A DNA stretch of 64,000 nt from Hymenobacter cellulosivorans (GCF_022919135.1 NZ_CP095049.1:3228501-3292500), one strand, 5' to 3'; shown: positions 1 through 8,725, counted from the stretch's first letter. Numbers and translations are program-made. Notes: a model not told the origin generated them from the sequence alone.

Positions 1-167
1 TGAATGCGGTAAGCGCGTCGCTCGTTGGGCGCGCTCACCGGGTTTTGGGTGGAGTATTCCTTGCTTTGCAGGTAGGGCAGCTTCTGCTGCGCCACGCACC
101 CGCTCAGCCACCACACGGCAGCACACAACACGACACGAACCAGGGTATTCAGGGTAGAAGGGCGCAT
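1..167 (-). CDS. Polysaccharide export lipoprotein (Wza-like), 5' part only
   Basis: Only the first ~55 codons are inside the window; the gene continues past the left edge. The ATG at 167 opens a basic N-terminus and a hydrophobic stretch ending in the lipobox LSGC, so the product should be a lipid-anchored envelope protein. The mature part begins VAQQKLPYLQ and reaches NERRAYRI, which resembles the start of outer-membrane polysaccharide export proteins of the Wza/BexD class, where this segment leads into the export domain. That implies an exopolysaccharide or capsule locus to the left. The family call rests on a short stretch and is moderate; the lipoprotein call is firmer. The gene diverges from the response regulator at 453. 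Confidence 0.6.
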   Translation of the reverse strand, partial: MRPSTLNTLVRVVLCAAVWWLSGCVAQQKLPYLQSKEYSTQNPVSAPNERRAYRI

Positions 168-351
168 ACGCAACAAGGGCTAAGAAGGCAAAAGCAGCAG
201 TTTCCGCAGGGCAGCCGTTCCGAGAAAAGAATAGCTAAAAGGAAACCATACCAAGTATTTCCGAGGAAACTACTTATAGAATATTTCCTTAAACATATTG
301 GATAGATTTGATAAAGTCAAGGAGGATTAAAATAATTCTCATAATTAATTG

Positions 352-371
352 TATTGCATTAGGATGCAATA
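352..371. promoter_or_regulatory. Perfect inverted repeat upstream of response regulator
   Basis: Eight-base arms TATTGCAT and ATGCAATA flank a 4-base spacer. It lies about 80 bases before the regulator's ATG, in the AT-rich gap between two divergent genes (168-452). TTGCA-type palindromes are common operators for small dimeric repressors; the binding protein is unknown. Confidence 0.4.
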
Positions 372-452
372 ACTCACTGTCGACCTTAGCCTCGCCGGGG
401 TCCGGGTCGAACAACTTACCTTGCTCATCTGTAGTAGCTGAAACAAACGCGC

Positions 453-1130
453 ATGAAAATTCTGCTGGTCGAAGACGAGCCCAAAGTGGCTTCGTTCCTC
501 CATAAAGGGCTTACCGAGCAAACCCACGCCGTGGATATTGCCACCGACGGCGTCACGGGGCTGCGCCTGGCCCTGAGCAATCCCTATGATCTGCTGATTC
601 TGGACAACCTGCTGCCCGGCCTCAGTGGCCTAGAAGTCTGCCGCCAGGTGCGCACCCAGAATTCGTCGGTGCCCATCCTGATGCTGACGGCCCTGGGCGA
701 AACCGACGACAAAATCCGGGGCCTCGACGCCGGGGCCGATGATTATCTGGTCAAGCCCTTTGCCTTTCAGGAGCTGCTGGCCCGCATCCGGGCCCTGGTG
801 CGCCGCCGCCACGAAGGCCCTACCAGCGAGGCCCTGCTCCGCCTAGCCGACCTCACCCTGGACCCCTCGCGCAAGCTGGTGCAGCGCGCCGGCCAGCCCA
901 TTCAGCTCACCGCCCGCGAGTTTGCCCTGCTCGAATACCTGCTGCGCAACCAGGGCCGGGTCGTGTCGCGGGTGGACATTCTGGAGCAGGTCTGGGAAAC
1001 CAGCTTCGATACCGGTTCCAACGTCATCGACGTGTACATCAACTTCCTGCGCAAAAAAGTAGACAAGGACTTCACCCCCAAGCTGATTCATACCCTGGTG
1101 GGCATGGGCTACGTGCTGCGCGAGGAGTAA
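453..1130 (+). CDS. OmpR/CusR-family two-component response regulator
   Basis: 225-residue DNA-binding response regulator. Residues 1-118 are a receiver domain: acidic pair in LLVEDEP, phospho-acceptor Asp51 in LLILDNLLPG, the Thr in MLTAL and the Lys in YLVKPF. Residues ~128-223 are an OmpR-type winged helix (LTAREFALLEYLL, then SNVIDVYINFLRKKVD and TLVGMGYVL). The best partner is the sensor kinase at 3335, of the matching class but separated by dinB and an sce7726 gene. A binding-site array typical of this family sits upstream of the SulP gene at 4749, which suggests but does not prove a target. The ATG at 453 begins directly with the conserved MKILLVEDE. Confidence 0.93.
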   Translation: MKILLVEDEPKVASFLHKGLTEQTHAVDIATDGVTGLRLALSNPYDLLILDNLLPGLSGLEVCRQVRTQNSSVPILMLTALGETDDKIRGLDAGADDYLVKPFAFQELLARIRALVRRRHEGPTSEALLRLADLTLDPSRKLVQRAGQPIQLTAREFALLEYLLRNQGRVVSRVDILEQVWETSFDTGSNVIDVYINFLRKKVDKDFTPKLIHTLVGMGYVLREE

Positions 1131-1207
1131 AAATAGCTGCTTGAAGAGGTGCTACCGAAGCAACCCGGGTGCTTACTTCAGAAGAAGCAGAACCCCGTAT
1201 CAACAAC

Positions 1208-1236
1208 GTCATGCCGACCGCAGGGAGACATGATGG
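1208..1236. repeat. Copy of interspersed intergenic repeat (GTCATGCCGACC...GGGAGACATGATGG)
   Basis: A short imperfect hairpin of the form GTCATGCCGACC-loop-GGGAGACATGATGG in the gap between the response regulator and dinB. Related words occur at 10710-10888, 29243-29293 and 40099-40202, always between genes, indicating a dispersed palindromic repeat family. Confidence 0.5.
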
Positions 1237-1286
1237 TTTATTCGAAGCAGGCTAGTCAAGGCGTTCTTTTCCTGACGGGCAGCGCG

Positions 1287-1294
1287 TAACTTGC
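1287..1294 (+). promoter_or_regulatory. Putative -7 box TAACTTGC for dinB
   Basis: TAACTTGC lies 25 bases before the dinB start. The same word stands before bioB, rluF and yebC on the minus strand, so it looks like a recurrent variant of the Bacteroidota -7 element TAnnTTTG. Confidence 0.4.
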
Positions 1295-1318
1295 GGGTAG
1301 AAAAGTAGCAAGAGTAGC

Positions 1319-2398
1319 GTGCAGGCGGCAGAAACCCGGAAAATCATTCACCTCGACATGGATGCCTTCTATGCCTCGGTGGAGCAGCGCGACAATCCCG
1401 AGCTGCGCGGGCAGCCCGTGGCCGTGGGCGGCTCCCGGCAGCGCGGGGTAGTGGCCGCAGCCAGTTACGAAGCCCGGCAGTTTGGGGTGCGCTCGGCCAT
1501 GGCCTCCGTGACGGCCCAGCGCAAGTGCCCCAGCCTGATTTTCGTTAAGCCTCGCTTTGAGGTGTATAAGGCCGTGTCGCGCCAGATTCGGGAGATTTTC
1601 GCCGACTACACGCCCCTGATTGAGCCCCTATCCTTGGATGAGGCCTACCTCGACGTGACCCACAACCTGAAAAGCATGCCCTCGGCCACCCGCATTGCCG
1701 AGGAAATCCGGGCCCGGATTCAGGCCGAAACCGGGCTGACGGCTTCGGCAGGCATTTCCTACAATAAGTTTCTGGCCAAGCTGGCCTCCGATTACCGCAA
1801 GCCCAACGGACAGTTCGTGATTAAGCCCGAACAGGGCCTGGCCTTCGTCGAAACTCTGGAGGTAGGGCAGTTTCACGGCATCGGGCACGTCACGGCCGCC
1901 AAGATGAACCAGCTCGGCATCTTCACCGGTCTGGATTTACGGCAGCAGTCGGAGCTCTTTCTACAGCAGCACTTCGGCAAGGCCGGGCGCTACTACTACG
2001 CCATTGCCCGGGCCCAGGACCACCGCCCGGTGGAGGCCGACCGGCTGCGCAAGTCCATCGGCTCGGAAAACACCTTTGAGCGCGACCTGACCACCTACGA
2101 GGAACTGGTAGCCGGTCTGCAGCCCGAGCTCGAATCGGTGTGGGAGTACTGCCAGCGCACCGACGTGTGGGGCCGCACCGTGACGGTGAAAGTGAAGTAC
2201 GACGACTTCCAGCAAATCACGCGCAGCCGCACCACGCTGCTACCCGTGAGCAGCAAAGAGCTGCTGGAACAGGTGTGCCGGGAGCTGCTCACCCCGCTCT
2301 TGCCCCTGACTAAGGGTGTGCGGCTGCTGGGCGTATCCGTATCGAACCTGAACACGGTGGAAGCCGCGGCCGGCCAGCAGCTGACGCTTATCTTTTAG
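1319..2398 (+). CDS. dinB: DNA polymerase IV (Y-family translesion polymerase)
   Basis: 359-residue Y-family polymerase. The catalytic acidic residues are in LDMDAFYASVE (residues ~12-22) and SLDEAYLD (~105-112). The thumb carries the helix-hairpin-helix segment FHGIGHVTAAKMNQLGI, followed by a little-finger domain. The last six residues, QLTLIF, fit the beta-clamp binding motif QLxLF, so the protein should be recruited to the sliding clamp. The start is a GTG at 1319. The stop is one base from the stop of the convergent gene at 2400, leaving no room for a terminator. Confidence 0.95.
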   Translation: MQAAETRKIIHLDMDAFYASVEQRDNPELRGQPVAVGGSRQRGVVAAASYEARQFGVRSAMASVTAQRKCPSLIFVKPRFEVYKAVSRQIREIFADYTPLIEPLSLDEAYLDVTHNLKSMPSATRIAEEIRARIQAETGLTASAGISYNKFLAKLASDYRKPNGQFVIKPEQGLAFVETLEVGQFHGIGHVTAAKMNQLGIFTGLDLRQQSELFLQQHFGKAGRYYYAIARAQDHRPVEADRLRKSIGSENTFERDLTTYEELVAGLQPELESVWEYCQRTDVWGRTVTVKVKYDDFQQITRSRTTLLPVSSKELLEQVCRELLTPLLPLTKGVRLLGVSVSNLNTVEAAAGQQLTLIF

Positions 2399-2399
2399 C

Positions 2400-3068
2400 T
2401 TATTTCTTAAACAAGGAGCTGCGCGGCTTCGACTTTTTCTTGCGGCGCTTGCCCGTTGTAGTAGCGGCTCGCTTTTGCTTGAGCTTGCGGCGCAACGGAG
2501 CCAGGCGTTGTCGTTCGAGCTTGCGCTCGGCTCGGTGGAGCAGGCGCTCGGGCATACGCAGAATCAGCCGCTCCCGCACGTGCTGGGCCAGGTGGGAGAG
2601 GGGCACGACCCGGGTGGTGCGCAGCAACTGGTGCACCTGGGCCTTGCGCATCTGACTGACGCCCGTCAGCCCGCGGGCCAGCAAAAACTGCTTTACCTCT
2701 TCCAGCAGCAGCAAGGCCGCCAGCGGGGCCGGCTCCACGGTAGCGTTGTAGAGGGCCGGCCGGTGCAGGCGCAGTGCCGTCTCGGAAGCTACCAGCACGC
2801 CCACCCACTCGGGCAGCAGAGGCAGCAGCTTGCTCACGTGCTTTTCGGTGACGACAAACGTGACAAAGTCGTAGACCTCGGCGTAGCAGCGCAGCTGGTT
2901 CTCGACCCGCTGCAATGTGTCGCCGTCGCCTTTTACCTCGTAGCCGTGCATAAACTGGGGCGTGATGTGCACCACGTCGGCGCGGGTAGTGCCGGTGGGC
3001 AGTTCATCCACGTAAATGCCCTCGGTGAGCAACGGGTAGAGCAGGGCGCGGATTTCCGGGTCGTTCAT
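2400..3068 (-). CDS. sce7726-family protein
   Basis: 222 residues. The N-terminal half (MNDPEIRALLYPLL, RADVVHI, GYEVKGDGDTLQRVENQLRCYAEVYDF, VTFVVTE) matches the sce7726 pattern as I know it: an acidic residue followed by a E-x-K pair and a TLxR/Q helix, an arrangement recalling restriction-like nuclease folds. No activity is established for the family. The C-terminal ~35 residues are rich in Lys and Arg (KRRKKKSKPR), consistent with nucleic-acid binding. Convergent with dinB, with stops one base apart. Family call moderately sure; function unknown. Confidence 0.7.
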   Translation of the reverse strand: MNDPEIRALLYPLLTEGIYVDELPTGTTRADVVHITPQFMHGYEVKGDGDTLQRVENQLRCYAEVYDFVTFVVTEKHVSKLLPLLPEWVGVLVASETALRLHRPALYNATVEPAPLAALLLLEEVKQFLLARGLTGVSQMRKAQVHQLLRTTRVVPLSHLAQHVRERLILRMPERLLHRAERKLERQRLAPLRRKLKQKRAATTTGKRRKKKSKPRSSLFKK

Positions 3069-3216
3069 GGCAGCGGCAGGGCAGGGGCGGAGCTACTTCA
3101 AAAGTAAACGGCGGGACTTGTTTTTGCTTCTATATAGCTCGGAAGCCATACAAGAGGTAGGGTGCGGATGAACAATTCCGGCGTCCGTGGTTTAAGTCTA
3201 GCCAGGCGGAGGGCCG

Positions 3217-3250
3217 TTGCCTGCTGGCAAAGCGACTTAGGGTAGCTTTG
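3217..3250 (+). promoter_or_regulatory. Promoter of sensor kinase gene (TTG-N23-TAGCTTTG)
   Basis: TAGCTTTG at 3243-3250 exactly matches the Bacteroidota -7 consensus TAnnTTTG, with TTG at 3217-3219 as a -33 candidate. It overlaps the first possible TTG codon of the reading frame (3248), which argues that translation starts downstream, at GTG 3335. GGCAAAGC (3226) and GCTTTGCC (3245) form an inverted repeat over the -7 box and could be an operator. Confidence 0.6.
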
Positions 3251-3334
3251 CCGCGCAGTTCTCATTGCCTATTTTTCCTTAGCTCAACCTTGGCGGCTTC
3301 CCATCCTTCTGTCTCACTCTCATTCCTTCGCTCC

Positions 3335-4732
3335 GTGACCATCCGCACGCGCCTAGCTTTGCAGTTTGCCGCCATTTTGGCCGTTACGCTGCTGCTGTTT
3401 TCCCTGGTAATCTACTTTTTTACCTACCAGTCGCGGCGCAATTACTTCACTGACAACCTCTTTGCCCGGGCTCGGGTCGTGGCCCACGTGTACCTGGACG
3501 GGGCCAACCGCGGCGACGAAGCCAGTCGGGCTACTTACCGCCGTTACCTGCGCCAGTTTTACCGCACCCTGCCCGCCGAAGAAGTGCAGGTCTACGATGC
3601 GCAAAACCGGGTGGTATTTCGGGAAGGGCAGCAAACCGTGCAGCCCGTGCCTAAGAGCTTGCTGACCAGCGTGCGGCAAACGGGCAGTGTAGTAGAGCAG
3701 CGGCCCGGCAATGCCCAAACCGTGGGCCTGCTTTACCGCGACCCGCACCGCGGCGACTTCGTGGTCGTGGCCTCGTCCGTCGATACCGACAGCCAGGTGG
3801 AGCAGCGCACCCTGCGCACGATTCTGGCCAGCGGGCTGCTCATCAGCTTCGGCATTGTGGGCGTGGGCGGCTGGTTTTTTGCCCGCCAGGCCCTGCGGCC
3901 CATGCAGCGCATCGTGCAGGAAGTCGACACGATTACAGCTTTCGATTTGCACCGCCGCCTTTCCCAGGCCGACGGGCAGGACGAGGTGTCGCACCTGGCA
4001 CAGCGCTTCAATAGTCTGCTCGACCGGCTCGAAACGGCCTTTGCCGGGCAGCGCACCTTTGTGCGCGATGCCTCCCACGAGCTACGTACCCCGCTCACGG
4101 TGCTGACCGGGGAGCTGGAAGTGGCCCTGCTGCAGGAGCGCAACCCGGCTGAGTACCGCCGCGTGCTACAAAGCACCCTCGATGCGGCCCGCATGCTCAC
4201 GGCTCTTACCAACGGCCTGCTCCAGATTGCCCGCGCCTCCGACGACCCCTCGCAAGTGCCCATGGCCCCGGTGCGGCTCGATGAGCTGCTGCTGCAGGCC
4301 CACGAGGAAGTACTGCGTCGCCAGCCCACCTGCCGCGTCGACCTGGAGTTTGGGGAGCCTACCTTGCCGGGCGGCAGCTTTGAGGTGCTGGGCAATGAGC
4401 CGCTGCTGCTCTCGGCAGTGCTGAATGTGCTGGAAAATGCCTGCAAGTTTTCCAAAGACAGTCAGGAGCCTATCATGGCCATTCTGACCTGCCTGGGGCG
4501 GGAGGTCCAGCTGCAGGTGCGCGACCGGGGCGTGGGCATGACCGAGGCCGACCGGCAGCAGGTATTCGTACCCTTTTTCCGGGCCGAGGCCATTCGTACC
4601 GTGCCGGGCCACGGCATTGGGCTGCCGCTGACGGCCAAAATCATGGCCCTGCACGGCGGCAGTATCCGGGTCGACAGTGAGCTGGGCGCGGGGACCCAGG
4701 TTACGCTGCGCCTGCCCACAACTAGTTTATAA
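3335..4732 (+). CDS. HAMP-containing sensor histidine kinase
   Basis: Inner-membrane sensor kinase of about 465 residues. After MTIRTRLALQF there is a transmembrane helix (FAAILAVTLLLFSLVIYFF), a ~135-residue periplasmic sensor region, a second helix (ILASGLLISFGIVGVGGWFF) and a HAMP linker. The phospho-acceptor His is in FVRDASHELRTPLTVL. The ATPase part has an N box (LNVLENACKFS), a G1 box (VRDRGVGM) and a G2 box (GHGIGLPLTAKIM). I chose GTG 3335 because a consensus promoter overlaps the upstream TTG at 3248. The stimulus is unknown; the class includes metal- and envelope-stress sensors. The regulator at 453 is the likely partner. Confidence 0.9.
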   Translation: MTIRTRLALQFAAILAVTLLLFSLVIYFFTYQSRRNYFTDNLFARARVVAHVYLDGANRGDEASRATYRRYLRQFYRTLPAEEVQVYDAQNRVVFREGQQTVQPVPKSLLTSVRQTGSVVEQRPGNAQTVGLLYRDPHRGDFVVVASSVDTDSQVEQRTLRTILASGLLISFGIVGVGGWFFARQALRPMQRIVQEVDTITAFDLHRRLSQADGQDEVSHLAQRFNSLLDRLETAFAGQRTFVRDASHELRTPLTVLTGELEVALLQERNPAEYRRVLQSTLDAARMLTALTNGLLQIARASDDPSQVPMAPVRLDELLLQAHEEVLRRQPTCRVDLEFGEPTLPGGSFEVLGNEPLLLSAVLNVLENACKFSKDSQEPIMAILTCLGREVQLQVRDRGVGMTEADRQQVFVPFFRAEAIRTVPGHGIGLPLTAKIMALHGGSIRVDSELGAGTQVTLRLPTTSL

Positions 4733-4748
4733 CAGACTGTAAATGGCG

Positions 4749-4787
4749 TTTTAATGCCCTTTTAATTCTCTTTTAACTCCGTCTTAA
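4749..4787 (+). promoter_or_regulatory. Four direct repeats TTTTAA at 11-bp spacing (OmpR-type operator)
   Basis: TTTTAA at 4749, 4760 and 4771 and TCTTAA at 4782 recur exactly every 11 bases, about one helical turn; a degenerate fifth box (TGTAAA) begins at 4738. Direct half-sites at 10-11 bp are typical of OmpR/PhoB-family regulators. The array starts 16 bases after the kinase stop and ends ~80 bases before the SulP start. Confidence 0.6.
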
Positions 4788-4869
4788 CTACCCGGACCTA
4801 GTATTGTAGGATATCATAGCGACGCTCTGTCTGATCGGGCCGTCACTCCTCTATGGTATACCCCTCGCT

Positions 4870-6480
4870 ATGATCCAAACTGCTCCGGCTTCTAAGTCAT
4901 CTACGGTCAATTCATCTGCTCCCCCACCGTCGGGCAATTACTTTAGTACCCTAGGCAAGGATGCTCCGTCCGGCCTGGTCGTATTTCTGGTGGCTTTGCC
5001 GCTGTGCCTGGGCATTTCGCTGGCTTCCGGTGCTCCGCTGCTGGCCGGCGTAATTACCGGCATCGTCGGTGGGGTAGTCGTATCCTGGCTCAGCGACTCG
5101 CCGTTGAGCGTAAGCGGCCCCGCCGCCGGCCTCACGGCCATCGTGCTGTCGGCCATTCACACCCTGGGCTCGTTCGAAGCCATGCTGGCCGCTACCGTTG
5201 TGGCGGGCCTGCTGCAGCTGGTGCTGGGTTTCCTCAAAGCCGGCATCATTGGCATGTACTTTCCTTCCTCGGTTATCCGCGGGATGCTGGCCGCCATTGG
5301 CTTGATTCTGATTCTGAAGCAGATTCCCCACTTCCTCGGGGCCGATACCGACTACTTCGAGGATATGGACTTTCTGCAGTTCAACGGGCAGAACACGTTC
5401 AGCGCTATTGCCGCCGCCAGCAACGCCATCAGCTGGGGCTCGGCCCTGATTGGGGTGGTGTCGCTTATCGTGCTGCTGGTGTGGGATAGTAAGCCCGTCA
5501 AGAGCATTGCGGCCCTCAAGCTGGTGCCCGGCGCCCTGATCGTGGTGGTGCTGTCCATCCTGCTGAATCTGCTGCTGAGCAACGTGGCCCCCGATCTGCA
5601 GGTGCGCCCCGAGCACTTGGTGAAGCTGCCCAATATCTCCTCGTTTGCCGACCTGACCAAGGAGCTGCGCCTGCCCGACTGGACGGCCCTGACCCGGGGC
5701 TCGACCTACGTGGTGGCCTTTACCATTGCCATTGTTGCCTCGCTCGAGACCCTGCTTAGCGTGGAGGCCGTCGACAAGCTCGACCCCCACAAGCGCCACA
5801 CGTCCCAGAACCGGGAGCTCAAGGCCCAGGGCGTCGGCAACCTGATTAGCGGCCTGATCGGTGGTCTGCCCCTGACGGCCGTAATCGTGCGCAGCTCGGC
5901 CAACATCAACGCCGGAGCGCAAAGCAAAATGTCTTCTTTTATCCACGGGCTGTTGCTGCTGGGTAGCTTGTTGTTCCTGGCTTCGGTGCTGAACCTGATT
6001 CCGCTTTCGGCCCTGGCGGCCGTGCTGCTCACCGTGGGTTTCAAGCTTACCAAGCCGGCTCTGTATCGTTCCCAGTGGCGGTTGGGCTGGCAGCAATTCC
6101 TGCCCTTCATCGTGACGGTGGTAGCCATTCTGTTCACCGACCTGCTCAAGGGCGTGTGTATAGGCCTGGCCGTGGGCATCTTCTACATTCTGAAGGCCAA
6201 CCTGGAATCAGCGTACTACTACCACAACGAGCCCACCCGGGACCCTGGTTTGGTGCATCTCAAGCTCAGTGAGCATGTCTCGTTCCTGAACAAGGCCAGC
6301 ATTGTGACTACCTTTGAGCGGCTGGCTCCCGGCTCCCACGTTATCCTCGACGGCACTGATTCCGAGGTTATCGACTACGACGTGTTGGAGGCCATTGAGA
6401 ATTTCCGCTTGTCGGCTGCCGAACGCAACATTAAGCTGGAGTTGCGCGGTATTCCCCAGGTGGAGGTTCTGGGCCACTAG
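4870..6480 (+). CDS. SulP-family inorganic anion transporter
   Basis: 536-residue inner-membrane transporter of the SulP/SLC26 family, probably moving bicarbonate or sulfate with Na+ or H+. It begins near GKDAPSGLVVFLVALPLCLGISLASGAP, the conserved first membrane segment, and has ten or more hydrophobic helices to about residue 445. Residues ~455-530 form a shortened STAS-like domain (HVSFLNKASIV, VILDGTDSEVIDYDVLEAI). The next gene, 55 bases downstream, encodes a beta-carbonic anhydrase, a pairing that favours bicarbonate as substrate. The operator-like repeats at 4749 suggest control by a two-component system. Substrate remains an inference. Confidence 0.9.
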   Translation: MIQTAPASKSSTVNSSAPPPSGNYFSTLGKDAPSGLVVFLVALPLCLGISLASGAPLLAGVITGIVGGVVVSWLSDSPLSVSGPAAGLTAIVLSAIHTLGSFEAMLAATVVAGLLQLVLGFLKAGIIGMYFPSSVIRGMLAAIGLILILKQIPHFLGADTDYFEDMDFLQFNGQNTFSAIAAASNAISWGSALIGVVSLIVLLVWDSKPVKSIAALKLVPGALIVVVLSILLNLLLSNVAPDLQVRPEHLVKLPNISSFADLTKELRLPDWTALTRGSTYVVAFTIAIVASLETLLSVEAVDKLDPHKRHTSQNRELKAQGVGNLISGLIGGLPLTAVIVRSSANINAGAQSKMSSFIHGLLLLGSLLFLASVLNLIPLSALAAVLLTVGFKLTKPALYRSQWRLGWQQFLPFIVTVVAILFTDLLKGVCIGLAVGIFYILKANLESAYYYHNEPTRDPGLVHLKLSEHVSFLNKASIVTTFERLAPGSHVILDGTDSEVIDYDVLEAIENFRLSAAERNIKLELRGIPQVEVLGH

Positions 6481-6535
6481 TAGCCTGGCCTGGCCGTAAC
6501 AGTCTTTTTCCAATCTTCTGCAAATTCCCTTGCCC

Positions 6536-7246
6536 ATGAAACCAGACCAGTCTGACGCTTCCGATTCTTCGATGGAGCAAATCCTCCAAAACAACCGTAA
6601 GTGGGTCGAAGAAAAGAAAGCCACTGACCCCGACTTTTTCAACAAACTGGCCAAAGGTCAGCAGCCACGCTACCTGTTTATCGGCTGCTCCGACTCACGG
6701 GTGCCAGCTAGCGCCATCACGGGCACTGGTCCCGGCGAAATGTTTGTGCACCGCAACATCGCCAACCTGGTTGTAAACACCGATATGAACCTGCTGGCCG
6801 TGCTGCAATATGCCGTAGAAGTGCTGGAGGTAAAAGACATCATGGTGGTGGGCCACTACGGCTGCGGCGGCGTGGCAGCAGCGGCTTCTACCAAGCAGTA
6901 CGGGCTGATTGACAACTGGCTGACCAACATCAAAGACGTGGTGCGCTTGCATGAAAAAGAATTCATGAGCATTACGGACCAGGAAAAGCAGCTCCGGCGG
7001 CTGGTAGAGCTCAACGTTATTGAGCAAGTGCGCAACCTGACCAAGACTAACATCATTCAGAACGCCCTGCAGCGCCCCAACCCGCCGCGCCTGCACGGTC
7101 TGGTGTACGACATTCAGGACGGGGTACTGCACAACCTGGACGTGCCAACAGATGCCATTAACGAGTTCCAGCACATTTACGGCACAGAAGACAGCAAGCA
7201 CGCCGAGAAAGTAGCCGAAGAAGCTCAGCAAGGCAAGGTTTCGTAA
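6536..7246 (+). CDS. Beta-class carbonic anhydrase
   Basis: Cytoplasmic zinc enzyme interconverting CO2 and bicarbonate, ~236 residues. Zinc ligands are all visible: Cys51 and Asp53 in IGCSDSRVP, with Arg55 completing the Asp-Arg dyad, and His107 and Cys110 in GHYGCGGV. The ATG at 6536 is preferred over the in-frame TTG at 6530. It follows the SulP gene on the same strand with no terminator between, so the two are probably one operon for bicarbonate uptake or pH balance. The transcript probably ends at the hairpin at 7360. Confidence 0.93.
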   Translation: MKPDQSDASDSSMEQILQNNRKWVEEKKATDPDFFNKLAKGQQPRYLFIGCSDSRVPASAITGTGPGEMFVHRNIANLVVNTDMNLLAVLQYAVEVLEVKDIMVVGHYGCGGVAAAASTKQYGLIDNWLTNIKDVVRLHEKEFMSITDQEKQLRRLVELNVIEQVRNLTKTNIIQNALQRPNPPRLHGLVYDIQDGVLHNLDVPTDAINEFQHIYGTEDSKHAEKVAEEAQQGKVS

Positions 7247-7359
7247 AGCGCCGCTACAAAAGCAACCGGCTACGGCCGGAACACGACGGGCAGCAGCGCC
7301 GCGGCTGGTGAAATGCCAGCCGGTACCTGACTACCCGATATATAGTCTATGTGTGGTTG

Positions 7360-7393
7360 AAAAGGCCGTAGCCCTTGGTTGCGGCCTTTTTTT
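7360..7393. terminator. Bidirectional intrinsic terminator
   Basis: Stem AAAAGGCCG / CGGCCTTTT around a 13-base loop, followed by a T run on the plus strand and preceded by an A run that serves the minus strand. It lies between the convergent carbonic anhydrase and DUF922 genes. Confidence 0.75.
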
Positions 7394-7417
7394 GCGTGGT
7401 GGTTTCGGCGCGGCCCG

Positions 7418-8602
7418 CTATTTCGGCAACCGGGGAGCCAGCGGGGCCAGAGTCTCGGTGCGGCGGGCTACCCCATACTGGCTGAGCTCGGCCTCAATCC
7501 GCTGATTCCAGCGTTCCTGCTCCGCCTCGTTGATGCCGTGCTGGGTTTCGCCGTCGTACTGCTCCTGTACCCGGTTCATTTCCTGGAAGGCCATCAGGTA
7601 CTCATACTGCAGAATACTGTCGTAGTCTTTCAGCGTCATGCGCGTGGGGGTGAGGCGGCGCTTAAACCGCTCAGCCACCAGCTTGACCAAATCGAAGTGG
7701 CGCTGCTCGTGGTTGAGGTCGTAGGCTCCGCGCGCTGCCGCCGACACCCACGATGAGCTGCGCACCACGAACACCTTTAGCCGCATATCGAGCTGCAGAA
7801 TCCCGTTCACCACTCTAGGCTGGCCTGCGTAGGCAAAGCTTGGAAACACGGCCGCCGCGTGGGGCCCGGGCCGGGGTGCAGCCGTGAAGTCAGCCCAGGT
7901 TAGGGGCCGGGCTGGGTCGTAGAACACCGTGTCGGGCTCGGTCTGGTCCCGGTAGTCGGTGAAGCGCAGGCGCAGGCCGGTAGCCAGCTTCAGGCTGGTC
8001 GGGGCCTGGGTCACGACCCAGCTGTGCAGGTAGCGCAGGCCCTCGGCCAGGCCCTGGCGCAGGGCGGGCTCCGCTGCTCCCGTCTGCCACAACGCCCGGC
8101 GGTAGCGGGCGGCCCCCCAGTATTCGGTCAGAACTACGGTTTCGCCTTCGCGCTGCCAGTCCAGCACCAGGCGTAGAGTCAGGTTGCCGTCGGCGTACTT
8201 GGGCTGGCCGGGCGTAAGGGTTTCGGTGAGCCGGCACTCCTGCACCCGCAGCGTCAGGGGCCGCCGGCCGCCGTTGCGGGGCAGGCTCTGGGCCACGAAC
8301 TGCCGGAGCGCGGCCAACGTCCCGCCCTGCAGTTCCACTTGCCGCAGCACCGCGGGCTGGTTGGGCTGAGCACCCGGAACCAGCAGCGCCGCCACGGCCG
8401 TACGGGCAGGACGCTCATCCACGACCTGGGCAATGTAGTACTCAGTGCTAGTCAATGCGAGGCCAGGGGCCTGCAATGGTAGCGTAGGGGTCCCAGGTTG
8501 AGTTTGGGCAACTACAGTGGCGCTGCCGAGTAAGCTCAGGGCAATCAGGCAAAGCAGGGCGCAGCAGAAAACGAAGGGACGGGAAGGCCGGATAACGGAC
8601 AT
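7418..8602 (-). CDS. DUF922-family secreted putative zinc protease
   Basis: About 394 residues from the ATG at 8602, which opens a signal peptide (VFCCALLCLIALSLLGSATVVAQ). The C-terminal third matches DUF922: LTWADFTAAPRP, an internal strand region, then NHEQRHFDLVKLVAERF with His298, Glu299 and His302. The HExxH-like H-E-Q-R-H arrangement underlies the family's predicted zinc-protease role; I know of no demonstrated activity. The middle (residues ~60-230) contains no family I recognise. The reading frame extends 30 codons upstream of 8602, but only 8602 places the signal peptide at the N-terminus. Confidence 0.75.
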   Translation of the reverse strand: MSVIRPSRPFVFCCALLCLIALSLLGSATVVAQTQPGTPTLPLQAPGLALTSTEYYIAQVVDERPARTAVAALLVPGAQPNQPAVLRQVELQGGTLAALRQFVAQSLPRNGGRRPLTLRVQECRLTETLTPGQPKYADGNLTLRLVLDWQREGETVVLTEYWGAARYRRALWQTGAAEPALRQGLAEGLRYLHSWVVTQAPTSLKLATGLRLRFTDYRDQTEPDTVFYDPARPLTWADFTAAPRPGPHAAAVFPSFAYAGQPRVVNGILQLDMRLKVFVVRSSSWVSAAARGAYDLNHEQRHFDLVKLVAERFKRRLTPTRMTLKDYDSILQYEYLMAFQEMNRVQEQYDGETQHGINEAEQERWNQRIEAELSQYGVARRTETLAPLAPRLPK

Positions 8603-8725
8603 TACAAAGGCTGGCAACGGGAACTGGCAAATAGCCGCCGGCTCCGGGCAACCTGCTCCGGCCGGCATAAGGCAGACACCAAACCGCGGCAAATAGTGCG
8701 GCCCCGGCTTCTCCCGACTTGAAGC

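Noticed and set aside
1319..2398. Pairing of dinB with the DinB-superfamily protein at 52349
   Set aside because: The shared name is historical. One is a Y-family polymerase and the other a four-helix metal-binding fold; they are unrelated.
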